A stretch of DNA of 64,000 nucleotides, from positions 1-64,000 of the forward strand of contig NZ_VCGW01000005.1 in the NCBI RefSeq assembly GCF_007671675.1, given 5' to 3'. The notes under the pieces are model-generated. The model made no database searches. It was not told where the DNA came from and saw only the letters and a list, made by a program, of their open reading frames with translations. How positions within the stretch are numbered: position 1 is the stretch's first letter; each line of letters opens with the position of its first letter. This DNA is from Marinobacter maritimus. GTDB taxonomy: Bacteria > Pseudomonadota > Gammaproteobacteria > Pseudomonadales > Oleiphilaceae. Shown one piece after another: positions 1-8,542 of the stretch. A program made the translations under genes and the position numbers.

Positions 1-11
1 TCTCGCCGCCT

Positions 12-17
12 TGTCAA
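12..17 (-). promoter_or_regulatory. Second stable-RNA-type promoter, -35 only
   Basis: Read on the minus strand this is a perfect TTGACA, followed by a G+C-rich stretch that runs off the left edge. The matching -10 would lie outside the window. It sits about 110 bases downstream of the complete promoter at 123-150, in the tandem arrangement common ahead of rRNA or tRNA operons. Without the -10 it is only a candidate. Confidence 0.4.
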
Positions 18-122
18 CCGTTTAATTAAAGAAACTTCAAACTCGTTTTCTTCAATACTTTCAAACAGTTGCCCTTCTCAGAACTCCCCGCCTCAGCGGT
101 GTGTCCCTCGAAGGAGATGCGT

Positions 123-150
123 ATTCTACAGAGCCTGCTCAGACTGTCAA
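123..150 (-). promoter_or_regulatory. Strong sigma70 promoter, stable-RNA type, reading out of the left edge
   Basis: On the minus strand there is TTGACA (145-150), a 16-base spacer and TAGAAT (123-128), followed by a CGCATCTCC-like discriminator. The upstream side (about 160-180) is A/T-tract rich, like an UP element. This resembles pseudomonad rRNA promoters. No gene follows it inside the window, so the target, probably an rRNA or tRNA operon just left of position 1, is inferred. The rest of 1-190 holds no recognisable gene. Confidence 0.6.
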
Positions 151-190
151 CGCTTCGTTGGTGTTTTTTTGGAATTCCGACGATTTAACA

Positions 191-1381
191 TCATAGGTCG
201 ATTTTGATCGCCGCAGCCGCCTTGGTCGCTTTCCCCCTGGCTTGCGCGATTGATGGCGCATTGGCAAGTGCAACACCCATTCTGCGACGCCCTTTCAATT
301 CCGGCTTCCCGAACAATCGGAGTTGGGTATCAGGCTCCGATAGCGCAATCTCCAGGCCCGAGTATGTAACTGCATCCGAAGACCCCTGGGGAAGTATCAC
401 CGCAGACGCCGATGGGCCATGCTGTCGTATAGCCGGTATTGGCAACCCAAGTATTGCCCGTGCATGTAGCGCAAACTCCGACAAGTCCTGTGAAACCAGG
501 GTTACAAGACCTGTATCGTGAGGGCGAGGTGACACCTCAGAGAACCATACCTGATCACCCCGAACGAATAGTTCAACACCGTATACGCCGCAACCACCAA
601 GGTTTTCAACAACAGACTCTGCAATCTCTTTCGAGCGCGCCAGAGCTTTATCACTCATCGGCTGCGGCTGCCATGATTCACGGTAATCCCCGTCCTCCTG
701 GCGGTGACCAATCGGCGCGCAGAAGGTTATGCCGCCCCGGTGTCTTACAGTAAGCAGGGTTATTTCGTAATCAAAGTCTACAAAGCCCTCTACAATCACC
801 CTGCCCTTACCGGCACGCCCACCCGTCTGTGCATACTCCCAGGCTGTTTCAATATCGGCTGGCGTCTTTACAGTGCTTTGCCCCTTTCCCGACGAACTCA
901 TAACCGGTTTTACTACCAATGGCAGACCAACTGCGTCCACCGCAGCAAGGTATTCCTCTCTCGATGTCACAAACCGGTACGGCGAGGTTGCAAGACCAAG
1001 CTCTTCAGCTGCCAGGCGACGAATACCCTCTCGATTCATTGTCAGGTTGGCGGCTCGCGCGGTGGGAATCACCCGATAACCTTCTTGCTCCAGGCTCACG
1101 AGCTCGGGAGTATCAATGGCTTCTATCTCAGGCACAATCAGGTCAGGTTTCTCCGATTCGATAATGCGGCGAAGGGCCTGCCCATCCAGCATATCGACAA
1201 CGTGGCTTCTGTGAGCAACCTGCATGGCCGGAGCATTGGCATAACGATCAACCGCGATTATCTCCACGCCGAAACGTTGAAGTTCGATAACGACTTCTTT
1301 GGCTAGTTCCCCGGCACCGCAAAAGAGAACCCTGAAGGCGTTTTCTTTCAGCGGAGTGCCTATCCGAACTGTGTCAGTCAT
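191..1381 (-). CDS. purT: Formate-dependent phosphoribosylglycinamide formyltransferase PurT
   Basis: PurT makes formyl-GAR from GAR, formate and ATP in cytosolic purine synthesis, a folate-independent alternative to PurN. The 396-residue protein has the usual family length. It starts with a nucleotide-binding-like segment ([11 protein letters not shown], about residues 20-30), followed by an ATP-grasp core. The [11 protein letters not shown] signature near residues 285-295 is characteristic of PurT. The start ATG lies 54 bases downstream of the DUF1289 gene on the same strand, so the two may be co-transcribed. No strong Shine-Dalgarno is visible. The main alternative would be the related PurK, but the length and the PRPHDTG block favour PurT. 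Confidence 0.95.
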   Translation of the reverse strand: MTDTVRIGTPLKENAFRVLFCGAGELAKEVVIELQRFGVEIIAVDRYANAPAMQVAHRSHVVDMLDGQALRRIIESEKPDLIVPEIEAIDTPELVSLEQEGYRVIPTARAANLTMNREGIRRLAAEELGLATSPYRFVTSREEYLAAVDAVGLPLVVKPVMSSSGKGQSTVKTPADIETAWEYAQTGGRAGKGRVIVEGFVDFDYEITLLTVRHRGGITFCAPIGHRQEDGDYRESWQPQPMSDKALARSKEIAESVVENLGGCGVYGVELFVRGDQVWFSEVSPRPHDTGLVTLVSQDLSEFALHARAILGLPIPAIRQHGPSASAVILPQGSSDAVTYSGLEIALSEPDTQLRLFGKPELKGRRRMGVALANAPSIAQARGKATKAAAAIKIDL

Positions 1382-1435
1382 GATTGTGCAAGCCCTGTGT
1401 ATAGTTTGTGAGTACCTGAGTTGCCGCGAGAGACA

Positions 1436-1618
1436 TCAGGTCGCAACTTTGTTCTCCCGCTCTGCGACTTTTCGCAGCACTTCACGGCGCTCCTCATTGC
1501 TCATCTGAGACCACCGCGTGATTTCATCCCCGCTACGCTGGCACCCGATACACAGATCATTTTCATCCAGCGCGCAAATGCTCACACAGGGCGAGCGCAC
1601 CTTATCAGCCACATTCAT
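1436..1618 (-). CDS. DUF1289 family small cysteine protein
   Basis: This 60-residue protein has the cysteine pattern RSPCVSICALDENDLCIGCQR followed by a W-S/E-E-R-R-E-V-L helix, the DUF1289 signature. The four cysteines suggest metal or Fe-S binding, but no function is established. The start is supported by AGGTAGCAGG directly before the ATG. It lies upstream of purT on the same strand and downstream of hcmA, from which it is separated by about 125 bases containing a short GGCTGG/CCAGCC hairpin (about 1709-1721). Confidence 0.8.
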   Translation of the reverse strand: MNVADKVRSPCVSICALDENDLCIGCQRSGDEITRWSQMSNEERREVLRKVAERENKVAT

Positions 1619-1745
1619 CCTGCTACCTCAACTGACTGCATTAACGGTTACCACCTTGTTCTTAAACAAAGTCGTTACTTTAACCTTTCCTGCACTCTCC
1701 TTCTAATCCAGGCTGGGCCAGCCCGCTCCAGTCAATAAGTACCGA

Positions 1746-3443
1746 TTAAATGACAGGCTTTTCCCGATAGGTTCCCCAAATACCTTTGAGTGTTTCAACA
1801 ATATCACCCATCGACGCCCCTTCCTTTACCAACTCAATAGTGATTGGCATGAGATTTACCGATTCGTCTTCTGCCTGCTCTTTCAACTGCTTGAGCATGC
1901 TTTGAACCTTTTCCTCATCGCGACCATTCCTGACCTTGTTCAGGCGATCAATCTGCCGGCGCTCTGTTTCGGGATCGTGGGGGTGGATTTCAATTTTAAC
2001 ATCCTCTTCCTTCTGCACGAACATATTCACGCCTATAACCGGCCTTTCTCCACTGGCCTTGCGTAGCGCGAAATCATAAGCGGAATCGGATATACCTCTC
2101 TGGAAATAGCCATCGTCGATACATTGCAGAGTGCCACCAAGTTCTTCGACCTCATCAAGGATTTTCCACACTTCCCTCTCAATCTCGTCAGTAAGGCTTT
2201 CGACAAAATAGGAGCCGCCCAGTGGATCTACCACCTGAGTGACATTGGTCTCGTAGGCGATGATTTGCTGCGTGCGCAGGGCAATACGCATCGCCTCCTC
2301 GGTAGGAATGGCGAACGCCTCGTCCATACCGTTGGTATGTAGCGACTGCGCTCCGCCCAATACGGCGGACAGCGCTTGGAGCGCAGTACGAATCGGGTTG
2401 ATCGTATATTGTGGCTTGGTCAGGGTCGCTGCCGCCGTTTGTGCGTGGAAGCGAAGCCGGCTGGCTTCGGGGTTCGTAGCGCCAAATTTTTCGCGCATGA
2501 TTTTGGCGTATATCCGCCTGGCAGCACGGAACTTGGCAATTTCCTCAAAGAAGTCTGCCTGGCTCACAAAGAAGAACGAGAGGCGGGGCCCAAACTCATT
2601 AACATCCACACCTGCATCGATAGCCGTCTGGACGTACACCATTGTAGTAGCCATGGTGTACGCCACTTCCTGAACAGCTGTCGAGCCAGCTTCCGATATA
2701 TGGTATCCGGAAATATTGATGGCGTTATACCGCTTCATGTTCTCGGATCCGTACTGGATACAGTCGCGGACCAGGCGAACAGACGGTCGCACCGGGTATA
2801 TCCACTCTTTCTGGGCAATGTATTCCTTGAGAATGTCGTTCTGGATGGTGCCAGAAAGGTCATTCAGGTCGTAACCGCGCTTCTGCGCCAGGGCGATATA
2901 CATTGCGTAGAGTATCCATGCCGACGGATTGATCGTCATTGAGACTGAAATTTTCGTCAGATCAATACCATCGAATAACTCCTCCATATCTGCCAGAGTG
3001 TCGATAGCAACACCTTCGCGACCCACTTCGCCCTGACTCATGGAATGGCTGGAGTCATACCCCATAAGCGTAGGCATATCGAAGTCAATCGAAAGCCCGG
3101 TCTGGCCCTGGGCGATGAGATACTTGAACCGCCCGTTGGTTTCCGTCGCTGTACCAAAACCGGCTATCTGACGCATAGTCCAGTTCTTGCCCCGGTACAT
3201 GGTGGGGTATGGCCCGCGGGTGAACGGATACTGCCCGGGAAAGCCAATATTCTCGAAGGACGTATCTTTAACATCCAAAGGTGTATAAGTGCGTTTCGTC
3301 GGCATCCCGGAAGCGGTGGCGTACTCTGATTTACTTTCTGGAGCCCGCTTGAGGAAAGACGACACTTCATTCTTTTCCCACTCGTCGAACTCATTTTCAA
3401 TGTGCTTGAGTGCAGCGGAGTCATACTGGTCAGTGTGATTCAT
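1746..3443 (-). CDS. hcmA: 2-hydroxyisobutyryl-CoA mutase large subunit (HcmA-like)
   Basis: This is a cobalamin-dependent acyl-CoA mutase large subunit of 565 residues. It has the TIM-barrel substrate domain but no C-terminal B12 domain, which is supplied by the separate protein at 5906-6331. The barrel motifs GTIQNDILKE (198-207) and SGYHISEAG are present. Specificity residues: Ile93 stands where methylmalonyl-CoA mutase has Tyr89 and isobutyryl-CoA mutase Phe, Gln211 where methylmalonyl-CoA mutase has Arg207, and Asp120 in GLSIDFDMP. From memory, the Aquincola HcmA residues are Ile90, Asp117 and Gln208, with the same spacing. The predicted reaction is 2-hydroxyisobutyryl-CoA to (S)-3-hydroxybutyryl-CoA. 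The start overlaps the end of meaH by 14 bases and has AAGGAG eight bases upstream. It is the last gene of the operon. Confidence 0.88.
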   Translation of the reverse strand: MNHTDQYDSAALKHIENEFDEWEKNEVSSFLKRAPESKSEYATASGMPTKRTYTPLDVKDTSFENIGFPGQYPFTRGPYPTMYRGKNWTMRQIAGFGTATETNGRFKYLIAQGQTGLSIDFDMPTLMGYDSSHSMSQGEVGREGVAIDTLADMEELFDGIDLTKISVSMTINPSAWILYAMYIALAQKRGYDLNDLSGTIQNDILKEYIAQKEWIYPVRPSVRLVRDCIQYGSENMKRYNAINISGYHISEAGSTAVQEVAYTMATTMVYVQTAIDAGVDVNEFGPRLSFFFVSQADFFEEIAKFRAARRIYAKIMREKFGATNPEASRLRFHAQTAAATLTKPQYTINPIRTALQALSAVLGGAQSLHTNGMDEAFAIPTEEAMRIALRTQQIIAYETNVTQVVDPLGGSYFVESLTDEIEREVWKILDEVEELGGTLQCIDDGYFQRGISDSAYDFALRKASGERPVIGVNMFVQKEEDVKIEIHPHDPETERRQIDRLNKVRNGRDEEKVQSMLKQLKEQAEDESVNLMPITIELVKEGASMGDIVETLKGIWGTYREKPVI

Positions 3444-4407
3444 GGATCGTCTCCTTCATGGCTTTTAACAGGGTCACCGCGGCTCCATGGGGATCCAGTT
3501 GGCGTTGAGTAACTTTTTCTAGCAGCTCTTCAGTTTGCGATCTGCTATCACGTGCAAAATTATCCCGGACGATTTCCTCGGCAACTTTCACGACCCGGGT
3601 CAACGCAATCTGGCGGCGCCGTTCGGTGATTTCGCCACTTCGTTCAAGGTGTTCGGCGTGGAGATCGATCGCGGCCATCAGCTCGCCGAAACCGGCGTGT
3701 TTCTCAGAACTGGTTGGCACCACCGGCACTCGCCAAACTCCCTCTCCAGGCTCAAGACTCATCATCAACATGGCCTTGAGTTCCTGGATGGTTTTATTGG
3801 AATCCGGCCGGTCGGCTTTGCTCACCACATGGATATCGGCAATCTCCAGCACCCCTGCCTTGATAGCCTGAATGTCATCCCCCAAACCTGGCGCGTTGAC
3901 TACAACGGTGGTGTGCGCGGCACGCACAATATCCACTTCATCCTGACCAACTCCGACCGTCTCGATCAGGACAACGTCGAACCCGCCTGCATCCAGCAGG
4001 TCGACCGCATCCAGGGCGGGTCTGGCAAGTCCTCCCAGAGTTCCCCGGGTCGCCATACTGCGGATGAAAACACCCGGATCGGAAACCAGCTCTCCCATGC
4101 GGATGCGATCCCCGAGGATCGCACCACCGGAAAAAGGACTTGAGGGGTCAATGGCAACAACACCGACAGTGCGGCCACTGGCCCGGTATTCGAGCACCAG
4201 CTGGGTAACAAGCGTTGACTTTCCCGCTCCCGGCACACCGGTAATGCCCACCACATGGGCGCGGCCAGTGCATTTATAGAGCTGAGCCATGGCTTGGCGT
4301 ACTTCAGGATCGCCACTTTCAACCCGCGTAATAAGCCTGGCGATGGCACGAACATGCCCTTCTTGCACCCGCTCGGCCAGCTTCATCGAGGATATGCGAT
4401 TCGTCAT
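3430..4407 (-). CDS. meaH: MeaB/ArgK-family GTPase chaperone of the mutase (MeaH-like)
   Basis: This 325-residue P-loop GTPase belongs to the MeaB/ArgK (SIMIBI) family, which gates cofactor loading and protects or repairs B12 mutases. The Walker A motif GVPGAGKST lies near residues 57-65. Further family blocks are VVAIDPSSPFSGGAILGDRIRM, the switch region ETVGVGQDE and the base-specificity motif SKAD. Its ATG abuts the stop codon of the ligase gene (TAA then ATG) and its end overlaps hcmA, so translation is probably coupled. The operon context assigns it to the Hcm mutase rather than to a methylmalonyl-CoA mutase. The meaH symbol follows the name used in other hcm operons. Confidence 0.88.
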   Translation of the reverse strand: MTNRISSMKLAERVQEGHVRAIARLITRVESGDPEVRQAMAQLYKCTGRAHVVGITGVPGAGKSTLVTQLVLEYRASGRTVGVVAIDPSSPFSGGAILGDRIRMGELVSDPGVFIRSMATRGTLGGLARPALDAVDLLDAGGFDVVLIETVGVGQDEVDIVRAAHTTVVVNAPGLGDDIQAIKAGVLEIADIHVVSKADRPDSNKTIQELKAMLMMSLEPGEGVWRVPVVPTSSEKHAGFGELMAAIDLHAEHLERSGEITERRRQIALTRVVKVAEEIVRDNFARDSRSQTEELLEKVTQRQLDPHGAAVTLLKAMKETIHESH

Positions 4408-5829
4408 TTAGCCTCCCCGCTTCCGGTTAAGACTTTGGTAAAGATCCCGGTCGTCAACCACCCGCTGAGCTTTGAAGTCTGTGCGCGGAAAGGTGTCCGG
4501 CTCGACCATCACAACCATTGCCCGGACCCCCAACACGCGACTGAACTCAGCTTCTACTCGCTCTGACATCGCTCTTACTGCATCTGGGCCCTTATTCGCG
4601 GTTTCCTGGTCAAACTCTGCCTGCACGGCCAGTTCGTCCATTGAGCCACCGCGTGAAACGACGATCCGGTGTTCGCCGCCATAACCGGCAAGACCTTCCA
4701 GAATTTCTGCAATGGCACTTGGGTAAACATTCTCACCACGGATCTGGAACATGTCGTCAATCCGTCCGTAGATACCTTTTGGCAGCCTGGGATAGGTTCG
4801 GCCACACGGGTTGTCTTCCATCACCCAAAAGGTCAGATCGCCTGAAACCATGCGAATCATCGGTTGAGAGGTACGCTCGAGGTGGGTATAGATCGGTGTC
4901 CCTTGTTCACCGTAGGGGACACGGAGATGGGTATTCTGATCCGCCACTTCGGTGTAAACGATGTCCTGCCACAGAAGCATGCCCTCGGTGTCGGCACTGC
5001 CAGCGGCGTGCATCCACGGCGTAAGTTCGGCCATGGTGCCGCAATCAACCACCTTCGCACCGTAGATATCCTGAATTTTGTCCCGGATAGAAGGAATTGA
5101 CCCACCAGGTTCACCGGAGAAGAAAAGCACTTTGATACCGAAAACCCTGGGGTCAATCCCTTCCTCACGGGCGACTTCTGCCAGCCTCAGCGCATAGGAC
5201 GGCGTGGAGTAGAGACCAGCGGGCTTCATCATTGCCAGCCAAGTGACCGCTCGCGCCGTCATCCCCGGCGCACCGGCACCAAACGGAAAGGCTTTACAAC
5301 CCAACCGCTCAGCGCCGATCAAAGCACCCCAGGACCCCATGTACAGACTCAGGATGGCAGCTACAAACACTGTATCCCCCGGACGCAGGCCCATACCCCA
5401 CATAATACGAGCATGGTTGTTGGCAATGGTGTCCCAATCACGCCGGGAGATGCCAAAGGCCGTAGGCCGACCGGTTGTTCCTGAGGTACCGTGGATATGG
5501 TGGATGTCGCTCTCCGGGCAGCAGAGGTAGTCCCCGAATGGCGGATGTTTCGCTTGGGATTCACGCAATTCCTGCTTGGTGACAACAGGAACCTGTTCGA
5601 AGTCTGCAAGTGTACGGACGTCGTTTGCCTTTATACCGGCTTCGTCCCATTTGCGTTGGTAAAATGGCGAGTGATCGTAGGCATACGTCATTACGTCCCG
5701 AATACGCGCAACAATTAGCTCGTCGCGTTTGTCAGGATCCATCGTTTCGCGATCCCGAAACCAGTAAGCGCTGCCCGTATCTGGAAAGTAGCCGTTGTTG
5801 TAGCTTGGAGGGAAATTCCAATCTTCCAT
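4408..5829 (-). CDS. hcl: Acyl-CoA ligase, probable 2-hydroxyisobutyrate-CoA ligase (Hcl-like)
   Basis: This 473-residue adenylate-forming ligase is of the phenylacetate-CoA ligase type. It has the AMP-binding P-loop GTSGTTGRP (about 114-122), a GTMAELTPW motif, GDLTFW, a KGIYGRIDDMFQIRGENVYPS hinge region and a C-terminal lysine in TDFKAQR. By sequence alone it would be called phenylacetate-CoA ligase. Its position between hcmB and meaH argues that it activates 2-hydroxyisobutyrate to the CoA thioester. No phenylacetate catabolism genes are nearby. AGGAG lies seven bases before the ATG, and a 76-base gap separates it from hcmB. Confidence 0.8.
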   Translation of the reverse strand: MEDWNFPPSYNNGYFPDTGSAYWFRDRETMDPDKRDELIVARIRDVMTYAYDHSPFYQRKWDEAGIKANDVRTLADFEQVPVVTKQELRESQAKHPPFGDYLCCPESDIHHIHGTSGTTGRPTAFGISRRDWDTIANNHARIMWGMGLRPGDTVFVAAILSLYMGSWGALIGAERLGCKAFPFGAGAPGMTARAVTWLAMMKPAGLYSTPSYALRLAEVAREEGIDPRVFGIKVLFFSGEPGGSIPSIRDKIQDIYGAKVVDCGTMAELTPWMHAAGSADTEGMLLWQDIVYTEVADQNTHLRVPYGEQGTPIYTHLERTSQPMIRMVSGDLTFWVMEDNPCGRTYPRLPKGIYGRIDDMFQIRGENVYPSAIAEILEGLAGYGGEHRIVVSRGGSMDELAVQAEFDQETANKGPDAVRAMSERVEAEFSRVLGVRAMVVMVEPDTFPRTDFKAQRVVDDRDLYQSLNRKRGG

Positions 5830-5905
5830 CGGAGACTCCTGATATTGTTATTGGTTGTCATCTGAGGAAACCTGTCATGAAAGCCCTGACACCAGGGTGG
5901 CGTAC

Positions 5906-6331
5906 TTATCTGGCACCACGGTCTGCGACCAACTGCCGGAACGAATCAATGATTTCCTGGGGGGGAGTGTCCTGTAACAGAATCTTGTGAACGCCCATCA
6001 GGTATAGCTCTTCGACATCGTCGTCCGGGATGACACCGCCACCCGCAATAATCATGTCGTCCGCTTCCCTGGCTTTAAGGAGCTCCAGCACCTTGGGAAA
6101 AATGTGCATGTGCGCGCCCGAGAGCAGGCTGATACCAAGGATATCCACATCTTCCTGAACAGCTGCATCCACGACTTCCTCCGGTGTGCGGTGCAACCCG
6201 GTATAGACCACATCCATGCCAGCATCTCTGAGCGCACGCGCGACAACCTTTATGCCTCGATCGTGACCGTCCAGGCCAATCTTGGCCAACATCACTCGGA
6301 TAACATTTGCGTTTTTGTCTTTGTTTTGCAT
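5906..6331 (-). CDS. hcmB: Cobalamin-binding small subunit of the acyl-CoA mutase (HcmB-like)
   Basis: This is a B12-binding domain protein of about 141 residues. It has the base-off/His-on motif DGHDRG (lower ligand His), then SLLSG and the IIAGGGVIPDDD block. It pairs with the large subunit at 1746-3443 to form the split mutase. An in-frame TTG lies at 6346, but AAGGAG at about 6337-6343 sits correctly for the ATG at 6329-6331, so the shorter start is preferred. The gntR stop is at 6347, only 15 bases upstream, so this is the second gene of the operon. Confidence 0.9.
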   Translation of the reverse strand: MQNKDKNANVIRVMLAKIGLDGHDRGIKVVARALRDAGMDVVYTGLHRTPEEVVDAAVQEDVDILGISLLSGAHMHIFPKVLELLKAREADDMIIAGGGVIPDDDVEELYLMGVHKILLQDTPPQEIIDSFRQLVADRGAR

Positions 6332-6346
6332 CGTATTCTCCTTCAA

Positions 6347-7039
6347 TTAAAGAGTAGCGTTACCACTTCTTTTCAGGGGGTCGCGGCAGCCTTGAATTTC
6401 CTGCTGGAGCCATTTTGAAGCCGTTTCCACATGCTGCCTCGCAAGCGTTTCAGCATTCCGCACATCGCCAGCCAATACCGCATCAAGTATGGCCGCGTGC
6501 TCTTCCCATATCTGCTTCTGGTTTTTTTCAACAATGAGGATGTCACCCATAACGCGCCTTACGTGGTTCCAGTGGGCTTCCATCGAATCCAGAATGAAGG
6601 TGTTCCCCGCCAGCTCGTAAATAAAGCCATGGAAGCGCATATCCGCATCGATAAGTGCCGGAAGGTCATGCGCCTTCCCGGCTGCATATCCGTCATCGAT
6701 AATATCCTCTCCACGCTTCCGCGCCCCGGCATCTGCCCGCTGCGCCGCGAGCCCGGCACTGATCAAATCAATCCCGCACCGGAATTCGTACAGCTGCGCC
6801 ACAAAATTCTCATCAAGCACCGACACCATCAGGCCCCGACGCCCCACACTGGAAAGAAATCCATCATCCCGAAGGCGCTGCATGGCCTGGCTTACCGGCA
6901 ACCGTGAGACATCCAGCCTCTCGGCCAGGCTTTCCTGGGTCACTCGTTCACCCGGTTTGAGCAAGCCCTCCACGATGGCATTGACCACAGAGTCGTATAT
7001 CAACTCCGGCAGGTTCTTCTCGGTTTGGATTTTTTTCAT
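6347..7039 (-). CDS. GntR-family (FCD) regulator of the hcm operon
   Basis: This 230-residue regulator has an N-terminal winged helix (about 10-75; GLLKPGERVTQESLAERLDVSRLPVSQAMQRL) and a C-terminal all-helical FCD domain. Candidate metal ligands are in DADMRFH, HWNHVRR, EEHAAIL and ARQHVETA. FCD regulators often sense small carboxylates, so 2-hydroxyisobutyrate or a CoA intermediate is a possible ligand (inference). It is the first gene of its own operon, 15 bases ahead of hcmB, which suggests autoregulation through the palindrome at 7114-7147. GGAG precedes the ATG. Confidence 0.88.
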   Translation of the reverse strand: MKKIQTEKNLPELIYDSVVNAIVEGLLKPGERVTQESLAERLDVSRLPVSQAMQRLRDDGFLSSVGRRGLMVSVLDENFVAQLYEFRCGIDLISAGLAAQRADAGARKRGEDIIDDGYAAGKAHDLPALIDADMRFHGFIYELAGNTFILDSMEAHWNHVRRVMGDILIVEKNQKQIWEEHAAILDAVLAGDVRNAETLARQHVETASKWLQQEIQGCRDPLKRSGNATL

Positions 7040-7113
7040 CGATCAAACTCCACGACGCATCTCCCTGACTATCGTTTGCATACAGTATTCACCATGTAAT
7101 ACCTGTTTTCTTT

Positions 7114-7147
7114 TTAACCATATTAGACTTAAGTCTAATATGGTTAA
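7114..7147. promoter_or_regulatory. 34-bp perfect palindrome upstream of the hcm operon
   Basis: The two 17-base arms (7114-7130 and 7131-7147) are exactly complementary. The core is TTAGACTTAAGTCTAA (7123-7138) and the outer parts read TTAACCATA and TATGGTTAA. It lies about 75-108 bases upstream of the gntR start codon, where an operator would be expected. It is A+T-rich, has no loop and no T-tract, so an operator is more likely than a terminator. The surrounding 7040-7300 interval has no supportable gene. Confidence 0.7.
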
Positions 7148-7300
7148 TTTTAAGCACACGACTATGTCGTTCCGACACGGATAAAAACACTGGAGGCCAA
7201 AGAACTGTTGTTAAATAAGGAGGGAGTGCTTGCCAGGACGAGCGTGTCCGGCAGCATGGCAAGTCTGAGGAGAGTGAAAACCAGAGGGACTAATTGAGAC

Positions 7301-7882
7301 TCATTTCGGGGGTTCCAGCAAATCAATGCCGGTATCGTATACAGCGTTTAAAAAATCAACCAGAACCACCGCGGACAACCCCCAGATCTGATAACGCTCC
7401 CAACGATAGCAGGGCACGTGAAAGGTATGGTTCTGAAAGTGCAACGCATCTGTACGTTCCCGACGGTCTTCAAGAAAGAAGGACAGCGGAACACGGAAAA
7501 CGCTTTCGATCTCATCCGGGTTCGGATCCAGCGGATGCCCCTCAGGCACAATGCCAACATAGGGGGACACGAGAATCCCGTAACGTGACATCACCTGCCC
7601 AAGGGGCGCGATGATCTCTACCTGATCAGGCGGCAAGCCGATTTCTTCATGGGTTTCCCGCAGGGCGGTCGCGGCCAGCGATTCATCTCCAGGGTCGCGC
7701 TTACCACCTGGGTAAGCAACCTGCCCACGATGGGTGCTCAGATTTGCTGAGCGCAACGTAAATATCATCTCGGGATTGCCAGGGTCATCTGTAACCGGCA
7801 CAAGAATGCCTGCCTCGGGAAAATCCAGATCGAGCTTCCGGGGTGCATAGTCTGTTAAACGTTGAACAAGTAAATCACGCAA
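7301..7882 (-). CDS. nudL: Nudix hydrolase, CoA pyrophosphatase type (NudL-like)
   Basis: It is predicted to cleave CoA or acyl-CoA to phosphopantetheine compounds and 3',5'-ADP. The Nudix box GGKRDPGDESLAATALRETHEEIG is canonical. It is preceded by MIFTLRSANLSTHRGQVAYPGG, which matches the CoA-specific element upstream of the box. The frame is open to a TTG at 7930, but AGGAG at about 7890-7894 sits seven bases before a TTG at 7880-7882. That start gives about 193 residues, close to E. coli NudL, and is preferred. It is divergent from the Nudix gene at 7979. Confidence 0.83.
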   Translation of the reverse strand: MRDLLVQRLTDYAPRKLDLDFPEAGILVPVTDDPGNPEMIFTLRSANLSTHRGQVAYPGGKRDPGDESLAATALRETHEEIGLPPDQVEIIAPLGQVMSRYGILVSPYVGIVPEGHPLDPNPDEIESVFRVPLSFFLEDRRERTDALHFQNHTFHVPCYRWERYQIWGLSAVVLVDFLNAVYDTGIDLLEPPK

Positions 7883-7978
7883 ATCGGAACTCCTGAGCAA
7901 ATCCGGTGTTGAATGAGACAGCGACAGCAAGGATCATTAAACTGAGCGCACAACCAATTCAAGTATACGGGGAAAAAC

Positions 7979-8542
7979 ATGAAGTACTGCAGCACATGCG
8001 GCCATCCGGTTAAACAGCGTATCCCCGAGGGCGACAATCGCCACCGCTATGTGTGCGTAGATTGCGGCACAATACACTACCAGAACCCGCGCATCGTTGC
8101 GGGCACAGTTCCTGTATGGGAAGGGCAGATTCTGCTTTGCCGCCGTGCAATTGAGCCGCGGTACGGGTACTGGACTCTTCCCGCGGGGTATATGGAGAAC
8201 GCCGAAACCACCGTTGAAGCTGCTGAGCGAGAAACCCTGGAGGAGGCCCTGGCCGAAGTAAATATTGAAGGGCTCTATTCCATTATCGACGTCCCTCATA
8301 TAAACCAGGTGCACATGTTCTATCGGGCGACGCTTAAAGACGGGACCTTTGGTGCGGGCGAAGAGTCTCTTGAAAGCCGCCTGTTTGCGCTGGACGACAT
8401 CCCGTGGGATGACATCTCTTTTCCCACCGTGCGCAAAACTCTGGAGTTTTTTCTCGAGGATCTGAAAAAAGAGTCCTTCGGCGTTCATGTAAGTGACATA
8501 CGTCACCCTATGGCCGCCACCCGGGCCAAGGACGATCTATAG
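7979..8542 (+). CDS. Nudix hydrolase with N-terminal zinc ribbon
   Basis: This 187-residue protein opens with a four-cysteine zinc ribbon (CSTCGHP ... CVDCG, residues 4-31), followed by a Nudix fold. The box reads GYMENAETTVEAAERETLEEALAEV. The catalytic glutamates of the REXXEE core are kept, but the usual glycine after it is leucine. Such proteins are commonly annotated as ADP-ribose or NADH pyrophosphatase-like; the substrate cannot be read from the sequence. GGGGA precedes the ATG. The 3' end overlaps the convergent gene at 8537 by six bases. Confidence 0.8.
   Translation: MKYCSTCGHPVKQRIPEGDNRHRYVCVDCGTIHYQNPRIVAGTVPVWEGQILLCRRAIEPRYGYWTLPAGYMENAETTVEAAERETLEEALAEVNIEGLYSIIDVPHINQVHMFYRATLKDGTFGAGEESLESRLFALDDIPWDDISFPTVRKTLEFFLEDLKKESFGVHVSDIRHPMAATRAKDDL

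Noticed and set aside
1746..3443. Call as methylmalonyl-CoA mutase
   Set aside because: The protein lacks the C-terminal B12 domain and the Tyr/Arg pair that binds the methylmalonyl carboxylate.
4408..5829. Call as phenylacetate-CoA ligase PaaK
   Set aside because: Sequence similarity is real, but no paa genes are present and the gene sits inside a mutase operon.
7226..7297. 23-codon GTG open frame with AAGGAGG close upstream, between gntR and nudL
   Set aside because: The Shine-Dalgarno is too near the GTG and the peptide has no recognisable features.
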